DNA of 64,000 nucleotides from Chrysopilus asiliformis (GCA_964034945.1 OZ035962.1:33445943-33509942); one strand, 5' to 3'; counted from the stretch's first letter, positions 24,401 to 37,220 are shown. A program made the numbers and translations. The notes: generated by a model from the sequence alone, not told the origin.

Positions 24401-24950
24401 AACATAACAAAAGCTATAATTGCCAATCTGGCAATTATTGAAAACCCGTATGGTGATTTAAGTGAACGGCAAGCAGTTGTATCAAAATTCCACTTTGAAG
24501 TCAAACTTTCCAATAAGATTTTTTTAAAACTTGTTCCAATTGGATTTTGATGTATGGAACTTTAATGTAGAAGCATGTCCTAAACAACTTTTGTTCTTGC
24601 ACTTTTTTGATAAGATGCACCGTTTTTGAGATATTCGCAAAAAATGTTTTCGTTCGTATGGGGGGTACCCCCCCCTAATGGTCCATTTTTGCCCATTAAC
24701 GAACTTAGCTTCGCATTTTACGACAAACGGACCTGTGCAAAATTTCAAGTCTGTAGCTCAATCTGTGCGCCCGCAATCCGCGCCACAGAAGGACAGACGG
24801 ACGGACGGACAGACCGACATGCAGAAATTAATTATTTTTATCATTCTAAACACACTGGTGTAATTCATTTTTGTGTGCGATGACGCGATGACGCGTTACA
24901 AACGGTAAGGCAAAGTTAGTATACCCTTTGGTTTCACCATACGGGTATAA
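24401..24950 (+). mobile_element. GACGGACA-family element, copy D
   Basis: Full-length copy with both conserved ends and the GGGGGGTACCCCCC box. It carries a short microsatellite. Confidence 0.8.
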
Positions 24951-25739
24951 AAAAATGATTTTTCTACGAAAGCGCATTCAAGCATGTACTCTTACATTAC
25001 TGATTTTTAATACATTTCCGATAATCTACTGTATTCCATAAATTCTGTTACAATCACCAAGTGGAAAACGGAATGAATCGATGACGGAAGTAAACATTCT
25101 CTTTCGTTATACGGTATTTCTGGGTATATTGAATAGAAAAGCCTCCCAAAAAGATATGCAAACAAAATTTGAAACTTGGCAATTCATTTTCATTGATTTT
25201 TTTATCAATGATTTCAACTGCTATTAAGCCTTACAGAGAGTTTATGTAAATGTCTGATAAGCGAAAAAATTGAAAAAGAAGAAAACTTTCATTCTAACAT
25301 GGTTTTATGTAATTTAAAACGTCTTGGCACATTGAATTTTTGGCACATACCATTAATCATAAATTTCATCAAATGCAAAGAAAATATACTCATGGATCAT
25401 TAAAAGAGGTGAAGTTTTTTTTATCACATTCGGTCATAAATAAATAAAAGTTAAGCCAGCATTCGAAAAAATAAAATTATATTAAAAGAGACGAGTTATT
25501 GGTAAAATTTTTGTGGTTTCAAACCATAAAAAATTGAAGGTAATTAACTAATCTTAGCAAAAATCAACAAGATTTTGTTAACGTTTAATCAATGTGAATT
25601 ACAGCCAATTAAAAATACAAACTTTTACTTTAAATGCGTAAACCACCAACCTTGAAGTAATTTTTTTTTACATCCGGCCAATATAACGATATTTTCTTAT
25701 CAAAGTTACAATTATCCAATAATAGAAAAGCCCTTTTTA
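24951..25739. other. Unassigned AT-rich stretch
   Basis: No gene or repeat recognised. Confidence 0.4.
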
Positions 25740-26051
25740 AATAAAGTGATTTCGAAACATAGTTTTTGCGCTATGTTACTCTTTCGCGGGGAAACTACTG
25801 AACCGATTGGCTTGAAATTTGGCATAGATGTTCGTCGGGGGTCCAGCCCCAACATAGACACATTAAAAAGTAGCCCGAGAGGTGGGGGAGTAAGGGGAGG
25901 GGGTAAAGTCATCTCGAAACTTAGTTTTCCTTCTATGTTACTGTTTCGCGTGGAAACTACCGAGCCGATTGGCCTGAAGTTTAGCTCCAACATAGACCAT
26001 CAAAAAAAATTTGAAAAAACTTAACCCGGTAACGACGGGTATGCAAGCTAG
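25740..26051 (+). mobile_element. Non-autonomous Helitron-like 3' end
   Basis: Two diverged copies of a ~170 bp unit (GCTATGTTACTCTTTCGCG..GAAACTACTGAACCGATTGG, then CTATGTTACTGTTTCGCG..) are followed by a short hairpin (ACCCGGTAACGACGGGT), about ten bases and then CTAG|T at 26048-26052. A hairpin shortly before a CTRR terminus with a following T is the known 3' end of Helitrons. The 5' TC end was not located, and no Rep/helicase coding is present. Confidence 0.6.
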
Positions 26052-29000
26052 TAATATGTATATAAATAAATACAATTGTATTACAAAAAGGTTTTTTGGG
26101 TCCCGTATCCTGCTTTGGAAATGTCGCTATCCCAAAAGTTTATTTTTTAATAGACTTTAAAAAAATTATCTGAAATCAACATTCCCACCTAAGGCCTTAA
26201 TCAGTCCCTGAATAGTAGGTACTGTCAAAGGTTAGGTAACTAAAGATAAAAAACAAAGTAACTTTTCATAGAACTTTTAAAATGTATGGAAAATACTTTA
26301 TTTTATGTCCCAAATTGTCTTCTAGGTTTCTTATCCCAAACCCGAGCCTGAACCCACTAATTTTTAATGCGTTGAACCCGAATCCAAAGTGTTTATGGTC
26401 CGACCTCTTATTTTTACTGTTTTAATGTGTTTAAAAAAGGGAAGTTTTTTGAAGATCGACTACTTAGATCCATTTTACTTTGATTTTGTAACCGGAAAAG
26501 CTGTTTCGGTTTAGGAAAATCTATCAGGAATTGAGCCAAAAATTATTGAATTAATTGCTATAAAAATACCAAATGTGTACCAAAGTTTTGATAGAATTGT
26601 CCAATCTTTGGCAGAGTCTCTCTATTTTTAAGGAAATCTTTACCGTAAAACTTTACTTTCACACATTTTCTAGGAATCTTTATAAATCCTTCATTCATCC
26701 ATTGTGCGTGCATAAACCAAAATTCAACTATAACATACAATTTTTTCAAATAATTTTTACAACTATAATGAATTGTTTTAAAAACATTACTCACCATTGA
26801 TTTGCTATCTTGAGTTTCATTCGTTAAAAAACTAAAACCACAAATCCGAGCTTTTAAAGTTGTTTTCAGACTTTCAACAAATTACATATTTAATCATATT
26901 TTTTTTTAATTCTTTCAAAAAATTTGATGTTTTTTAAGGAATCAGCTCCACAGATTTTAATTTTTTTTATTCATTTTTAAATACTCGTTTTAAACAAAAA
27001 AAAACCACACTTTTTTTAAATTTTAATATGTCTCACACGCGTTAACTCACTATAAATTAAAAATTTCCGTTCAAATATTTTTTTCGGTTTATAGTTTCAC
27101 ATTTCAATTAAAGAATGGAGCACTAGATTATGAAAAATACAATATTATTTCTTTATGAATTAAAAAAAAATAATAAAATACAAAAAAATATATGTAAAAA
27201 AAGCCACTAAATTTTTTCGTGATTCCAGTTTCATTGAAATCCACAATGTAGAAAATTTCAAGTTGAACACACAGAAAATTTGAATTTCACCTACATATAC
27301 AGGGCCAAATCTACATAAGGATAATAACAGAAAAGCGACAAAGAAAATTTAAAGGCACGAAAATAATGTGAAAACCAGGATGTGGAGAAGGAGCAAGGGA
27401 TTCGAAAAACCAAAAAAACTAAACCGAAACACAACGATATTTAAACGACCGAAATAATACCACTACACAATAAATATGCCCTTTATGACAACACACATAC
27501 AGCGACTGTCACACAAATAACGTTTCAATGAGAGTCTAACGGGAATACTGCAGGAATAGCCTTTTGGATTCAGGAGTCGTGAAACGAACGCGTGCTCCTG
27601 CTGAACTGCCGTATCGACTGAATTTCTCCAGCACCTTTTATTCTCAATTTCGTCCCAATTTCGAAGTCCTTTTTTGCCGACCATCCTTACCAACACTAAT
27701 GCAGTCTCTGTATCTACGCAAACGCACCACACCACGAGAAAATGGTCCTGAATTAAATGTCAAGCTTGATATGAGAGCTTTTGAGCCTGGCTCCTTCCGC
27801 CCTTATCGGTGAGCTTATCACAAGGACTCGACCAGTGTTACTACCATGGATGATAGGCGGTATAACTCAATATTATCCTGAAAAGGTAACTATGTTTAAC
27901 AGTATCGCAGCTGATGGCAGCAAATCGTAAAGCAACACCAGCACAACAGCAAGAGAAATTCTAGCAGCAGAAAGGAGGAGCTTTCTTCAGTTGAATAAAA
28001 AAGAACAAAATTTCCCAGTATCAAATTGCAAGTTATTTTTCCTCTTCATCGTATTAAAATTTATTAATTTTTTTGTGTGGTTTTTTATTTTCTTTTGTTC
28101 CAAGTGTTAAATAACCTAATATCCCCTTTTTGCATAACTAAATTACACCTTTTTTCCTGGCACGTACATATGCAAATTTTTATTTTTTTTTTCATTTATT
28201 CTTTTTGCAATTACAATCATTTGAATATCAAACTATTAAATCTCAAGGAATTTTGAATTCGTCCTTTTAACTGAACTAAAACGTCCTTTTTTAAATATTT
28301 TATATCAAACAAAATTGAGTCTTTTTAGATAAAACACGTTACGTCGATACACCTTGAAAAAATGTGACATTTAATAAGATCAAAAATGATTGAAAAAACC
28401 TTCAAATTTCACGTTTTTTTAAATAAATTTTGAATGAAATTTTCATATCAAACTAAGTTCAATCACACAATTTGATGTCGAAACGAAAGAAGAATAATAA
28501 TAAGTAAAGTCCGCACACCTCCGCGATATCCGAAAATTTGTTACAAATTTAGCAGCAGACTTGAGAAAATCTTCCCGATAAACATTTTCATTCCGTTCCA
28601 ATTGTATTTTCTCTCGATTATTAAAAGTGTTTTCCTCTTTCCATCAACTTTCCACTTCGATTTAACAAAAAAGAATGAAACAAACAAAAATCCGATAAGA
28701 ATCGTAAAACATTGTGGATAAAAAACTTTTTTCTATTCTTTCATATTTTTTTTTCGTTATGCAGAGGAAAAACAAAAATCCAATTTTCATTTTTATCAGA
28801 CTTTCCACCCGTTTTTCTTCTTATTTTCCACCACTGATTTGATGAAAAAAATTAACTAATAGTAAGCACTAAATATCTACGATGTATTAATGAATAACGG
28901 AAGGAAATAAGAAAATTTATTTTATTTAATAAAATTTTCTTAATGTATTCAGAGATTTTTTTCTTTGAGAAAAAATTTTCCGCAGCGAGGAAAACCCACC

Positions 29001-30119
29001 ATGCGAGAAATATGACCGAAACTCCACTGAAGGAAAATCGGAAAAGCAAGTCGCCAGCAAGCAGTGGAAAATTCTTTCTTTAAATTCGATAAAAGAGAAA
29101 TAATCATGGGGAAAAATATTTAAAAAAAAGAAGAGAAAAACGTTTTTTACTCGTCTTATCGAACCAATTATGTGCAACAACAAACCACATCGCTAACGGT
29201 GAAAATGATCTTTCGATAGGAAAATGAGAAACCATTCGAATATTCATTTAAGAGAAAACGTTTATCAGTCGGAAAATGAAAATTCCCCAATCAAGAGAAA
29301 AATAAGGACAGTGGTGTCGTAGACAGGTGAATAATAAAAAAAAATTGATTCTAAACTTTTCAAATTTTCTCAATTTGCAAAAATAACTAAGTGTTCTATA
29401 ATAATTAAAATTGTTCGAATTTACATACGAAAGGAAGCATACAACTTACCCGCAAGTTTTCCGGTAAAACTGTAAATGGACTTTTCAATTTTCCAAAAAC
29501 TCATTTGTTGTAAAATATTGTACCTGGCGAACGGTTTGTCGTAGATACATGATCTCCAAGTTAAATTGCAATAAAATTGTTTAAGCTTGCCAGAAAATTT
29601 TCCACCACGCATGAAAATTCCACGAAAAACCCATTTCTGTTTACTAATTATAATGAACTTTTTTGTTTCAAAATTGTTTTAAAATAAATGTGTCTTAGGC
29701 GAAAGTTCTGACAAATTTAGGGTCAATTCTAACCCTCAATCGAACCCACGTCACAGTCAACTCCCAAAAATTTCAAATCGACCCTGGAGTCGGTATATAC
29801 TATGGCTGCTGAAAACTGTGATTTTCTGGATCCAGGTACCCGCCTTGTTAGGTACCCGGATACCCGCGAACACGGTACACAGTTCCGAGTCAAAGAACCA
29901 AGAGCTGTCTGAGAGCCGGTTCCAATTCGAAGACTACAAATAAAGGACATTTATAGCAAAACGAAATCAAGATAGCAAGAATTAGATTTTTTTTTTTTGT
30001 TTTTTTTCCTTCGGTTTTCATACGGTTCTCGGTTCCTAAGCTCCGACCGAGTACCCGTTTTTGGCAGAAGCGGTTCTTAAACATTTTCGGAGACAATCTA
30101 ACGCTTTTATTATCCCTAA
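26052..30119. other. Long gene-free AT-rich stretch
   Basis: No coding region supported. Open frames near 27463-27812 overlap on opposite strands without domain support. Around 27930-27990 is a CAGCAGCAGAAAGGAGG-type patch, and 29820-29880 has short GGTACCCG repeats. No RNA gene seen. Confidence 0.5.
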
Positions 30120-30480
30120 AGGTGCCGCTCTACATGAGAGTAAATACGCGAGTAACTCTCGAGAGTTACTCGCAGAAGGTTGTCCATTTGCGAGTTAATT
30201 TCGGCGATTTTTCTCTTTTCAAGACCAATATTTTGATTTTTTTTACATCTTGCTTTGGCGAGTTCTCGAGAGCTACTAGCGAAATTACAGCGCCGTTCGT
30301 ATCTGGCGAGCAACTCCCCGAGAGTTCAGTGGGTGCGTGTCGACTAGAGTGTCAAATCACTTTTGACAGCTTGCAGAAACTAGCTCGCGAGTTTTTGCGA
30401 GTTTCTGTGAGCGACTCTCAGAGACGTGTCCATTTGCGAGTAGCTGCTACCAGCATTTACTCTCATGTGGAGCGGCACCT
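30120..30480. mobile_element. PIF/Harbinger-like MITE, 361 bp, TAA duplication
   Basis: Inverted ends AGGTGCCGCTC.ACATGAGAG (left) and its complement (right). TAA lies directly outside both ends (30117-30119 and 30481-30483). The apparent ORFs across it are symmetrical readings of the inverted repeat. Confidence 0.8.
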
Positions 30481-31397
30481 TAAGACAATGCATTAGATTG
30501 TCTTAAACAAATCGCAATATCTAAAAGGTTGCGTATCAATATGCTGAGAGATGTAGGTACTAGTACCTATGCAATACGTATGCATATATTTCACCATGTT
30601 CCATTGTTTTAATTTTTTCACTCGGAGTTCTCCGAGAACTTACTCACCGACGACTTTGAGGGAAAAATTTTACTCGGCCCTTACTCATCGAGAAAGTCGA
30701 GATAACTTCAATTTTGGATTAAATTTGGAAAAGCCATGCATTTTTAAGAAATATGGACTTAATGGAAAATGAATTAAATGAAATTTACTGAACATCAAGT
30801 GATAAAAAAAATATCTGATGTGAACAGCACATGACTTTCATATACAAAATGTACGTTCCTGCGCAATTTATAACAAGACGAAAATATTTTTATATACGAA
30901 ATATTTTAAGTATTTAAAACATACGCTACAATTGCCAGGGGCCAATAGTCAAATACTCTATATGTTTATTAAAAAATCCATTAGTATTGGAGAGGGGGAG
31001 AGGAGATGTCCGATTGAATTTTGGTGTATCGATGAGTTATGTAAAATCCTATTCTAAACACATTTTACGTTTATAAATTTTTCAATATGCATCACCGTTT
31101 TCGAGAAAATCGCAAAAAACTGTTTCGTTTATATGAGGAAGGAGTGAAGGAATGGTTCCATTTTGCCCGTTCAAGAACTTCGTTCAGCCATTTACGAGAA
31201 ACGCAACTGTACAAAATTGTGTTCATGGACAAACAGACGGAAGGACATGCGGAAATCAAAGTGTATTGTCATCCCTAACACCGTGGTGTAGTTCATTTTT
31301 GGGTCCGGTGATTGGTTCGGTGCATTACTAACGGTATATTAATACAGATAATCGGAGGTAACCGCAGTATAGCCGAAGCCCAAGAAAGTGGGCATTA
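30481..31397. other. Unassigned stretch with a diverged repeat copy
   Basis: About 31000-31350 is an old relative of the GACGGACA family (CATCACCGTTTTCGAGA, CAAACAGACGGAAGGACATG and ACACCGTGGTGTAG in the expected order). The remainder is unassigned. Confidence 0.55.
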
Positions 31398-31763
31398 GGA
31401 TGTTCATAGTGGTCATAAAACCAGCTTCTCGCTTTATCGCTTTCCAGCCGCCTGTTCACACTGGATAAAAATTAACCCGAGTACGAATTGTCGCGTCCAT
31501 AGTGAACCGGGTTTTCGCTTTCATAAGAATCAGCCGGCGTTTACCAGCTTTTACCGGAATCAATTTTTAATTCTTGTTAACGCCGGTAACCAGCTACAAG
31601 CCTGTTTTGACAGTTGTTGATGTAAAAATGCCATCGTACTGCAAGCGCGAGATTCACTATGACCATCACCTGCTAGAATCACGCTGGTTATAAGTACCCG
31701 CGTAAATCTCGGCGGAAAGCCGGTGCGCGAGAAAGCGAGAACCTGGTTCACTATGGACTACCC
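31398..31763. mobile_element. PIF/Harbinger-like MITE, 366 bp, TTA duplication
   Basis: Imperfect inverted ends (GGATGTTCATAGTGG.. left; GGGTAGTCCATAGTG.. on the complement of the right end), with TTCTCGCTTT.TCGC shared further in. TTA flanks both sides (31395-31397 and 31764-31766). Confidence 0.7.
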
Positions 31764-32099
31764 TTACACAGGTTTCCGGCTTAAACAGGTTGAAAACTTA
31801 TATTTAATTTTATTTTACTGAATACAAAAATGTACGGTAGAATCTCGGGTTATAAATATGAAAATATCTTCAAAACAAGGGGTTTTTTTTAATTCTATCG
31901 GCTTAAGCAGGTTCCAGCTTATACAAGGTCCGACTTATACAGGTTTCACTGTACTCAGCATACAGTTCAATTCGATTGTAAAAATCGTGGAAAATAAATT
32001 TCAATTGTAAAAAATTTAATTTCGATTAAAAAAATCATGTAAAATTCACTAAAATCCCACACTTTCCTGGCTCCTCAAATCCTGAGCCGGAACACATCA

Positions 32100-33590
32100 C
32101 AGCCAAAGTGGTACAGTACAGGAAGAATATCCCGGGACTAATCTCCAACAGCAGGATTAGATGGGCTGTAGACTCTTTCGACCCTGTTAAGTCGCCGGGG
32201 CAAGATGGCATTATGCCGGTTATGCTTCAAAAGGCAATAGATCTGCTGCTGCCATGGCTTACGGCAATTTTCAGGGGGAGCCTGAGACTTGGCCACATCC
32301 CCGAAAGATGAAGGTTGGCAAGAGTAGTCTTCATCCCAAAAAACGGCAAATGTGGGCATATAGTTCCTAAAGACTACAGACCAATAAGCCTAACATCGTT
32401 TCTACTGAAAACTCTAGAACGGATCCTAGACTCTCACATAAGAGAAAATCTGGGTCCGAATGTAGTATCAACGTCTCAGCACGCATACACAAAACGGAAA
32501 TCGACAGAGACGGCCCTACACGAGGTCGTTCTAGAAATTGAGAAATCCTTACACTACAAGGAATACACCCTTGATATCTTTACGGATATAGAGGGTGCTT
32601 TTAACAACATCAAAATGGAAGCAATAGTCAATTCACTAAGAGTGGCGGGCGTGGACCCAATCATTCGTAGGTTAATAGGCAGCTTGCTCGACAACAGGAC
32701 CATTGACGCACAATGGGACGGTGTTACGGTGAGGAAAACAGCCCGGTAAAATTCGATAGTCAAGGAGTCAAGGTCATAGCATATGCCGACGATATAGCAA
32801 TCTTATTGTCGGGGTTCTGCCCATCTACTCTTTGTGAACTCGCAGAAAGGTCTCTCAAAATGCTAAGTAACTGGGCAGAAAATAAGGGACTTAGTATCAA
32901 CCCGCATAAAATGGAAATGGTGCTGTTCACGAGAAGAACAAAGACACCAATGCTGAAGTACCCGCACACAAATTGGGGTCAAGACTCAAGCTAAATACCT
33001 AGCACTCATCCTAGACAGTAAGCTGTCTTGGAAACCAAACACTGAAGAAAGTGTCGCCAAAGCAAGTAAAGCACTCTACGCATGCAAAAGACTCCTAGGA
33101 AAAAAATGGGGGTTGAAACCTAGCTTGATGCACTGGAGCTACACGGCTATAATCAGACCAATACTGCTATATGGAGCTATCGTCTGGTGGCCGGCAGTAG
33201 ACAAAAAGGTGTATCTCAATAAACTGGAAAAAATACAGAGACTGGCCGGTCTCTGTATTTTTTCCAGTTTATTGAGATACACCTTTTGTTTATTGAGATA
33301 CACCAGTAGTCTTCTACAGCTACCACGAGCGCGATGTCGAACACTGGTAGGAATTTATACAGGACACGTTCTTATAGGCGAACACGCTTTCCGGTTGGGC
33401 CTAGTGGACTCTAACTTGTGCAGGAGCTGCAAGGAGGCCGGAACAGCAGAAACCCTAGAACATTTATTATGTGAATGCCCTGCGTTGGTAAGAGCAAGGC
33501 TATAGCATCTGGGCGGGCACTCGCTTCTCTATGCGAGGCCCTGCAATCTAGCAGGCTGCCACCGAACCTAACCTTCACTAAAATCCCATA
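32100..33590 (+). pseudogene. Decayed non-LTR retrotransposon (reverse transcriptase + C-terminal zinc knuckle)
   Basis: Reading frames shift at least three times. 32108-32311 matches the start of the RT domain (KSPGQDGIMP). 32315-32749 continues with KDYRPISLTSFLLKTLERI and the first catalytic region (FTDIEGAFN, where the usual aspartates are partly changed). 32750-32994 holds the catalytic YADD box (VIAYADDIA). 33000-33505 is the thumb and C-terminal region ending in a CRSCKEAGTAETLEHLLCEC knuckle. The segment between the first catalytic region and YADD is shortened, and the region before the knuckle, where R1/I/LOA-like LINEs usually carry RNase H, is missing and replaced by a 70 bp palindromic rearrangement. 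Clearly inactive. Preceding bases (31764-32100) are unassigned. Confidence 0.85.
33208..33283. repeat. 70 bp near-perfect palindrome inside the LINE relic
   Basis: GGTGTATCTCAATAAACTGG..CAGAGAC is followed by six bases and then by its exact complement, giving arms of about 35 bp. The GTTTATTGAGATACACC end is then repeated once more. Consistent with a fold-back/template-switch rearrangement. Confidence 0.9.
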
Positions 33591-34680
33591 TGCCGTTATC
33601 GAGATAACCTGGTTTGAAAAAAAAAAATTTTTTTTGCGATTACCTCGAAAAATAACGGAGTTTTGACAGATCTATATTTCTGTGAATTGCTTGCAAACTA
33701 ACGGTTTTTCGAAAAGATAGTTAAAAGCAAAATTAAAGGTATTAAAATTCTCTATACATTTTTACCTTTTATCGTAAATCGATATCTTTCATCGTTACCG
33801 AAATGTGTACTATTTTTATCTGATGTGAACAGCACATGACTTTCCTATACAAAATCTACGTTTCTGCACAATTTACCCGACGAATAAAATATTAGTTTAC
33901 ATAAAAATTTGAATTTTTATTTTACAAAATCTGAAATATCTCGATAACGATAAAAGATATCGATCTACGGTAAGCGGCAAAAATATAGAAAATTTTAATA
34001 CCTTTAGTTCTTCTATTAAATGTTTCTTTTTTCGAAAACCCGTTAGTTTGCAAACTATTCGCAAAAATATATTTTTTTTAAATTTTAATGATATCTCGAT
34101 AATGGTAAAAGATAGAGGATAACGGTAAAAGACAAAATTATATCAAACATTATTCTTCTTAATTCATTTCAAACATTAAACCACCAAAAACCCGGTATTT
34201 TTCGAGATAATCGAAAAAGCTGATTTTTTTCGAAATAACGGTATATCTCGATAACAGATGTAGATACGGAGTTCCAGTAAAAGACAAAGATGTAGAAAAT
34301 TTTATTGCCTCCAACTTTCGTCTTACATAAAAATGCGTAATTTCAGAGTATATAACAAAAAACGAAATTGCGACTTCTAAAATACCGCCATTTTGGTGAC
34401 TTCTGGTTAACGGATTTCCACCAAAAAATGACAGGATTCCAGGACCAAACATGCCTGTAAAATTTCATGGCTCCAGCTGTATGAGTTTTTGAGAATTCTT
34501 GTACACAGGCTGACAGACTGATATCCTGACAGACTGATATCCTGACAGACTGATATCCTGACAGACTGATATCCTGACAGACTGATATCCTGACATACTG
34601 ATATCCTGACAGGCTGATATCCTGACAGACTGGCAGACTCTACAGGTTAACAGACTGACGAACGTAATTATACCCTTAAA
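33591..34680 (-). repeat. Dispersed repeat R2, reverse copy
   Basis: Inverted counterpart of 14560-15330: complementary versions of TCCACCAAAA..AACGGATTT, CGCCATTTTGGTGACTTC and AACGGTTTTTCGA segments. It ends near the 16 bp tandem array. Confidence 0.7.
34512..34632. repeat. 16 bp tandem array, ~7.5 copies
   Basis: Head-to-tail GACAGACTGATATCCT units with few changes and no spacers. It expands the TCTGTCAG-type tract seen at the end of repeat R2. Confidence 0.95.
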
Positions 34681-35111
34681 AATTGTATCCTTTTATTTCG
34701 AAAACGACTCCTGAGATATTCATGAAATCCGGAATCTTAGTTTTTGGGGACGAGGAATCGATATCCGGTGTCCTTTTTGGGCACAAGTCCATTTTGCAAG
34801 GACATCATCCTTGTACCGCCCAAACCATTGAAAACACCCCAAAAGGGATGCTGGATATCAATTCTCCGTCCCCGAGAACTTCTACATTCCGAATTTCAGC
34901 CCGATCAGGACTTTAGATTTTCGTCCTGAAAAAATCAGGTGACCTGCGATTTTTTCAATTTTGTGACAAATTTTCAAATTCACTGAAACTTGTCGTAGGG
35001 GGGTTTTCGGGCATTAAAAATCAGCATGACACGTGCCAAGGGGTGGGACGAAATTGGAAAAAAACGTTAAGCGATAGAGAGAATAGATAAAAGGGCCGTT
35101 TTGGTAGTATC
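34633..35111. other. Unassigned stretch
   Basis: No gene. The sequence reads like a dispersed-repeat tail (CCCCGAGAACTTCTACATTCCGAATTTCAG), but no second copy is visible in the window. Confidence 0.4.
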
Positions 35112-35347
35112 GGGTCTTTCAACAAGGACATAATAATAATAATAATAATAATAATAATTTTATTAGTAATAATTTTACTTTTTCTTTACACAATCATGAT
35201 TTTTCTGTTATAATGTTTTTACTTGTTACGATTTCATTTTTTTTTCTCTTTAATTAATTTAATTATTTCAATTTTAAAGTTTCTTGGGCTTGTTTCTTCT
35301 TTTACACTTCTAGGTAACGAATTGAACAATTTGAGCCCATTTAGCCC

Positions 35348-37220
35348 GGGAGCCGTAGAACAAAAAATAACAACGAACAGTTGACGGGACGAAATATGTT
35401 TGAATACCTGGATCTTGATCTAACTAAGAAAAAATTCTTCTACGGCGACCTTCCAAAGTGGTGCTAAATGGGTGACAGATCGCGTTTTATACCGCGGTTT
35501 CGTTGTTTAAAAAAAACGACGAGTTAACGGGACAAAATTTGTTGCAGCATCTAGATCTTGGTCCAACTAAGAAAAAAATGTTCTACGGCAACCTTGTCAG
35601 GTGGTGCTAAATGGGTGACAGATCGCGTTTTATACCGCGGTTTCGTTGTTAAAAAAAACGACGAGTTAACGGGACAAAATTTATTGCAGGATGTAGATCT
35701 TGGTCCAACTAAGAAAAAAATGTTCTACGGCAACCTTGTCAGGTGGTGCTAAATGGGTGACAGATCGCGTTTTATACCGCGGTTTCGTTGTTAAAAAAAA
35801 ACGACGAGTTAACGCGACAAAATTTGTTGCAGCGTCTAGATCTTGGTCCAACTAAGAAAAAAATGTTCTACGGCAACTTTGTCAGGTGGTGCTAAATGGG
35901 TGACAGATCGCGTTTTATACCGCGGTTTCGTTGTTAAAAAAAAACGACGAGTCAACGGGACAAAATTTGTTGCAGCGTCTAGATCTTGGTCCAACTAAGA
36001 AAAAAATGTTCTACGGCAACTTTGTCAGGTGGTGCTAAATGGGTGACAGATCGCGTTTTATACCGCGGTTTCGTTGTTAAAAAAAAACGACGAGTCAACG
36101 GGACAAAATTTGTTGCAGCGTCTAGATCTTGGTCCAACTAAGAAAAAAATGTTCTACGGCAACTTTGTCAGGTGGTGCTAAATGGGTGACAGATCGCGTT
36201 TTATACCGCGGTTTCGTTGTTAAAAAAAAACGAGGAGTTAACGGGACAAAATTTATTGCAGGATCTAGATCTTGGTCCAACTAAGAAAAAAATGTTCTAC
36301 GGCGACCTTGTCAGGTGGTGCTAAATGGGTGACAGATCGCGATAAATGACATACGTTTTAGTATTTTGGCAAGAGTTCAGTTTAGCGACAATGACGCTAC
36401 AGAATTTTGGTGTATAGGGAGGGATAGAGGGAGGCATCCCCTATCCAAAATGTGTATTTTTAGCCGTCGCTCGCCCCCCTTGCCCCCTCCAGGGGTCTTC
36501 AAACTTTGTATGAAACTTTTTTCTGGGGGGTGGTAGGGAGGTGTGTGGTACCTCAAATGAAAGGTAATGAAGAGTACATTCCAAAAATATATAGCATGAT
36601 GGGATTTCCCCCCTCACCCTTCGATTTATACCCCTTTTATACCCCTTCGTGGCGTAAATCGAAGGGTGAGGGGGGAAATCCCATCATGCTATATATTTTT
36701 GGAATGTACTCTTCATTACCTTTTATTTGAGGTACCACACACCCCCCTACCACTCCCCAGAAAAAAGTTTCATACAAAGTTTGAGGACCCCTGGAGGGGG
36801 CAAGGGGGGCGAGCGACGGCTAAAAATACACATTTTGGATAGGGGATGCCTCCCTCTATCCCTCCCTATACACCAAAATTCTGTAGCGTCATTGTCGCTA
36901 AACTGAACTCTTGCCAAAATACTAAAACGTATGTCATTTATCGCGATCTGTCACCCATTTAGCACCACCTGACAAGGTCGCCGTAGAACATTTTTTTCTT
37001 AGTTGGACCAAGATCTAGATCCTGCAATAAATTTTGTCCCGTTAACTCCTCGTTTTTTTTAACAACGAAACCGCGGTATAAAACGCGATCTGTCACCCAT
37101 TTAGCACCACCTGACAAGGTTGCCGTAGAAGAATTTTTTCTTAGTTAGATCAAGATCCAGGTATTCAAACATATTTCGTCCCGTCAACTGTTCGTTGTTA
37201 TTTTTTGTTCTACGGCTCCC
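35348..37220. mobile_element. Foldback element with tandem repeats in its arms, 1.87 kb
   Basis: The ends GGGAGCCGTAGAACAAAAAA and its complement are perfect. The left arm holds about seven tandem copies of a ~143 bp unit, followed by a single-copy segment (about 36340-36640). The right arm is the inverted single-copy segment (about 36650-36930), then two inverted tandem units. The centre near 36645 is short. No credible coding is present. The layout resembles Foldback/Galileo-type elements. It is inserted in the LINE. Confidence 0.85.
35412..36345. repeat. ~143 bp tandem array in the foldback arm
   Basis: Units start at about 35412, 35557, 35699, 35842, 35985, 36128 and 36271, each with CTTGGTCCAACTAAGAAAAA, GGTGGTGCTAAATGGGTGAC and TATACCGCGGTTTCGTTG. 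Inner copies are almost identical; the outermost is diverged. Confidence 0.95.

Noticed and set aside
25712..26024. Pair of ~92-codon ORFs on opposite strands
   Set aside because: Both are readings of the two ~170 bp Helitron-like units; no domain.
34512..34632. Regular short repeats resembling a CRISPR array
   Set aside because: The 16 bp units are directly adjacent with no spacers, and the genome is eukaryotic. It is a minisatellite.
35412..36345. Evenly spaced near-identical repeats as a coding repeat gene
   Set aside because: The unit (~143 bp) is not a multiple of three and the frames break. It belongs to the foldback element.
36506..36730. Short ORFs at the foldback centre
   Set aside because: They read across the inverted single-copy segments, giving mirrored peptides without a domain.
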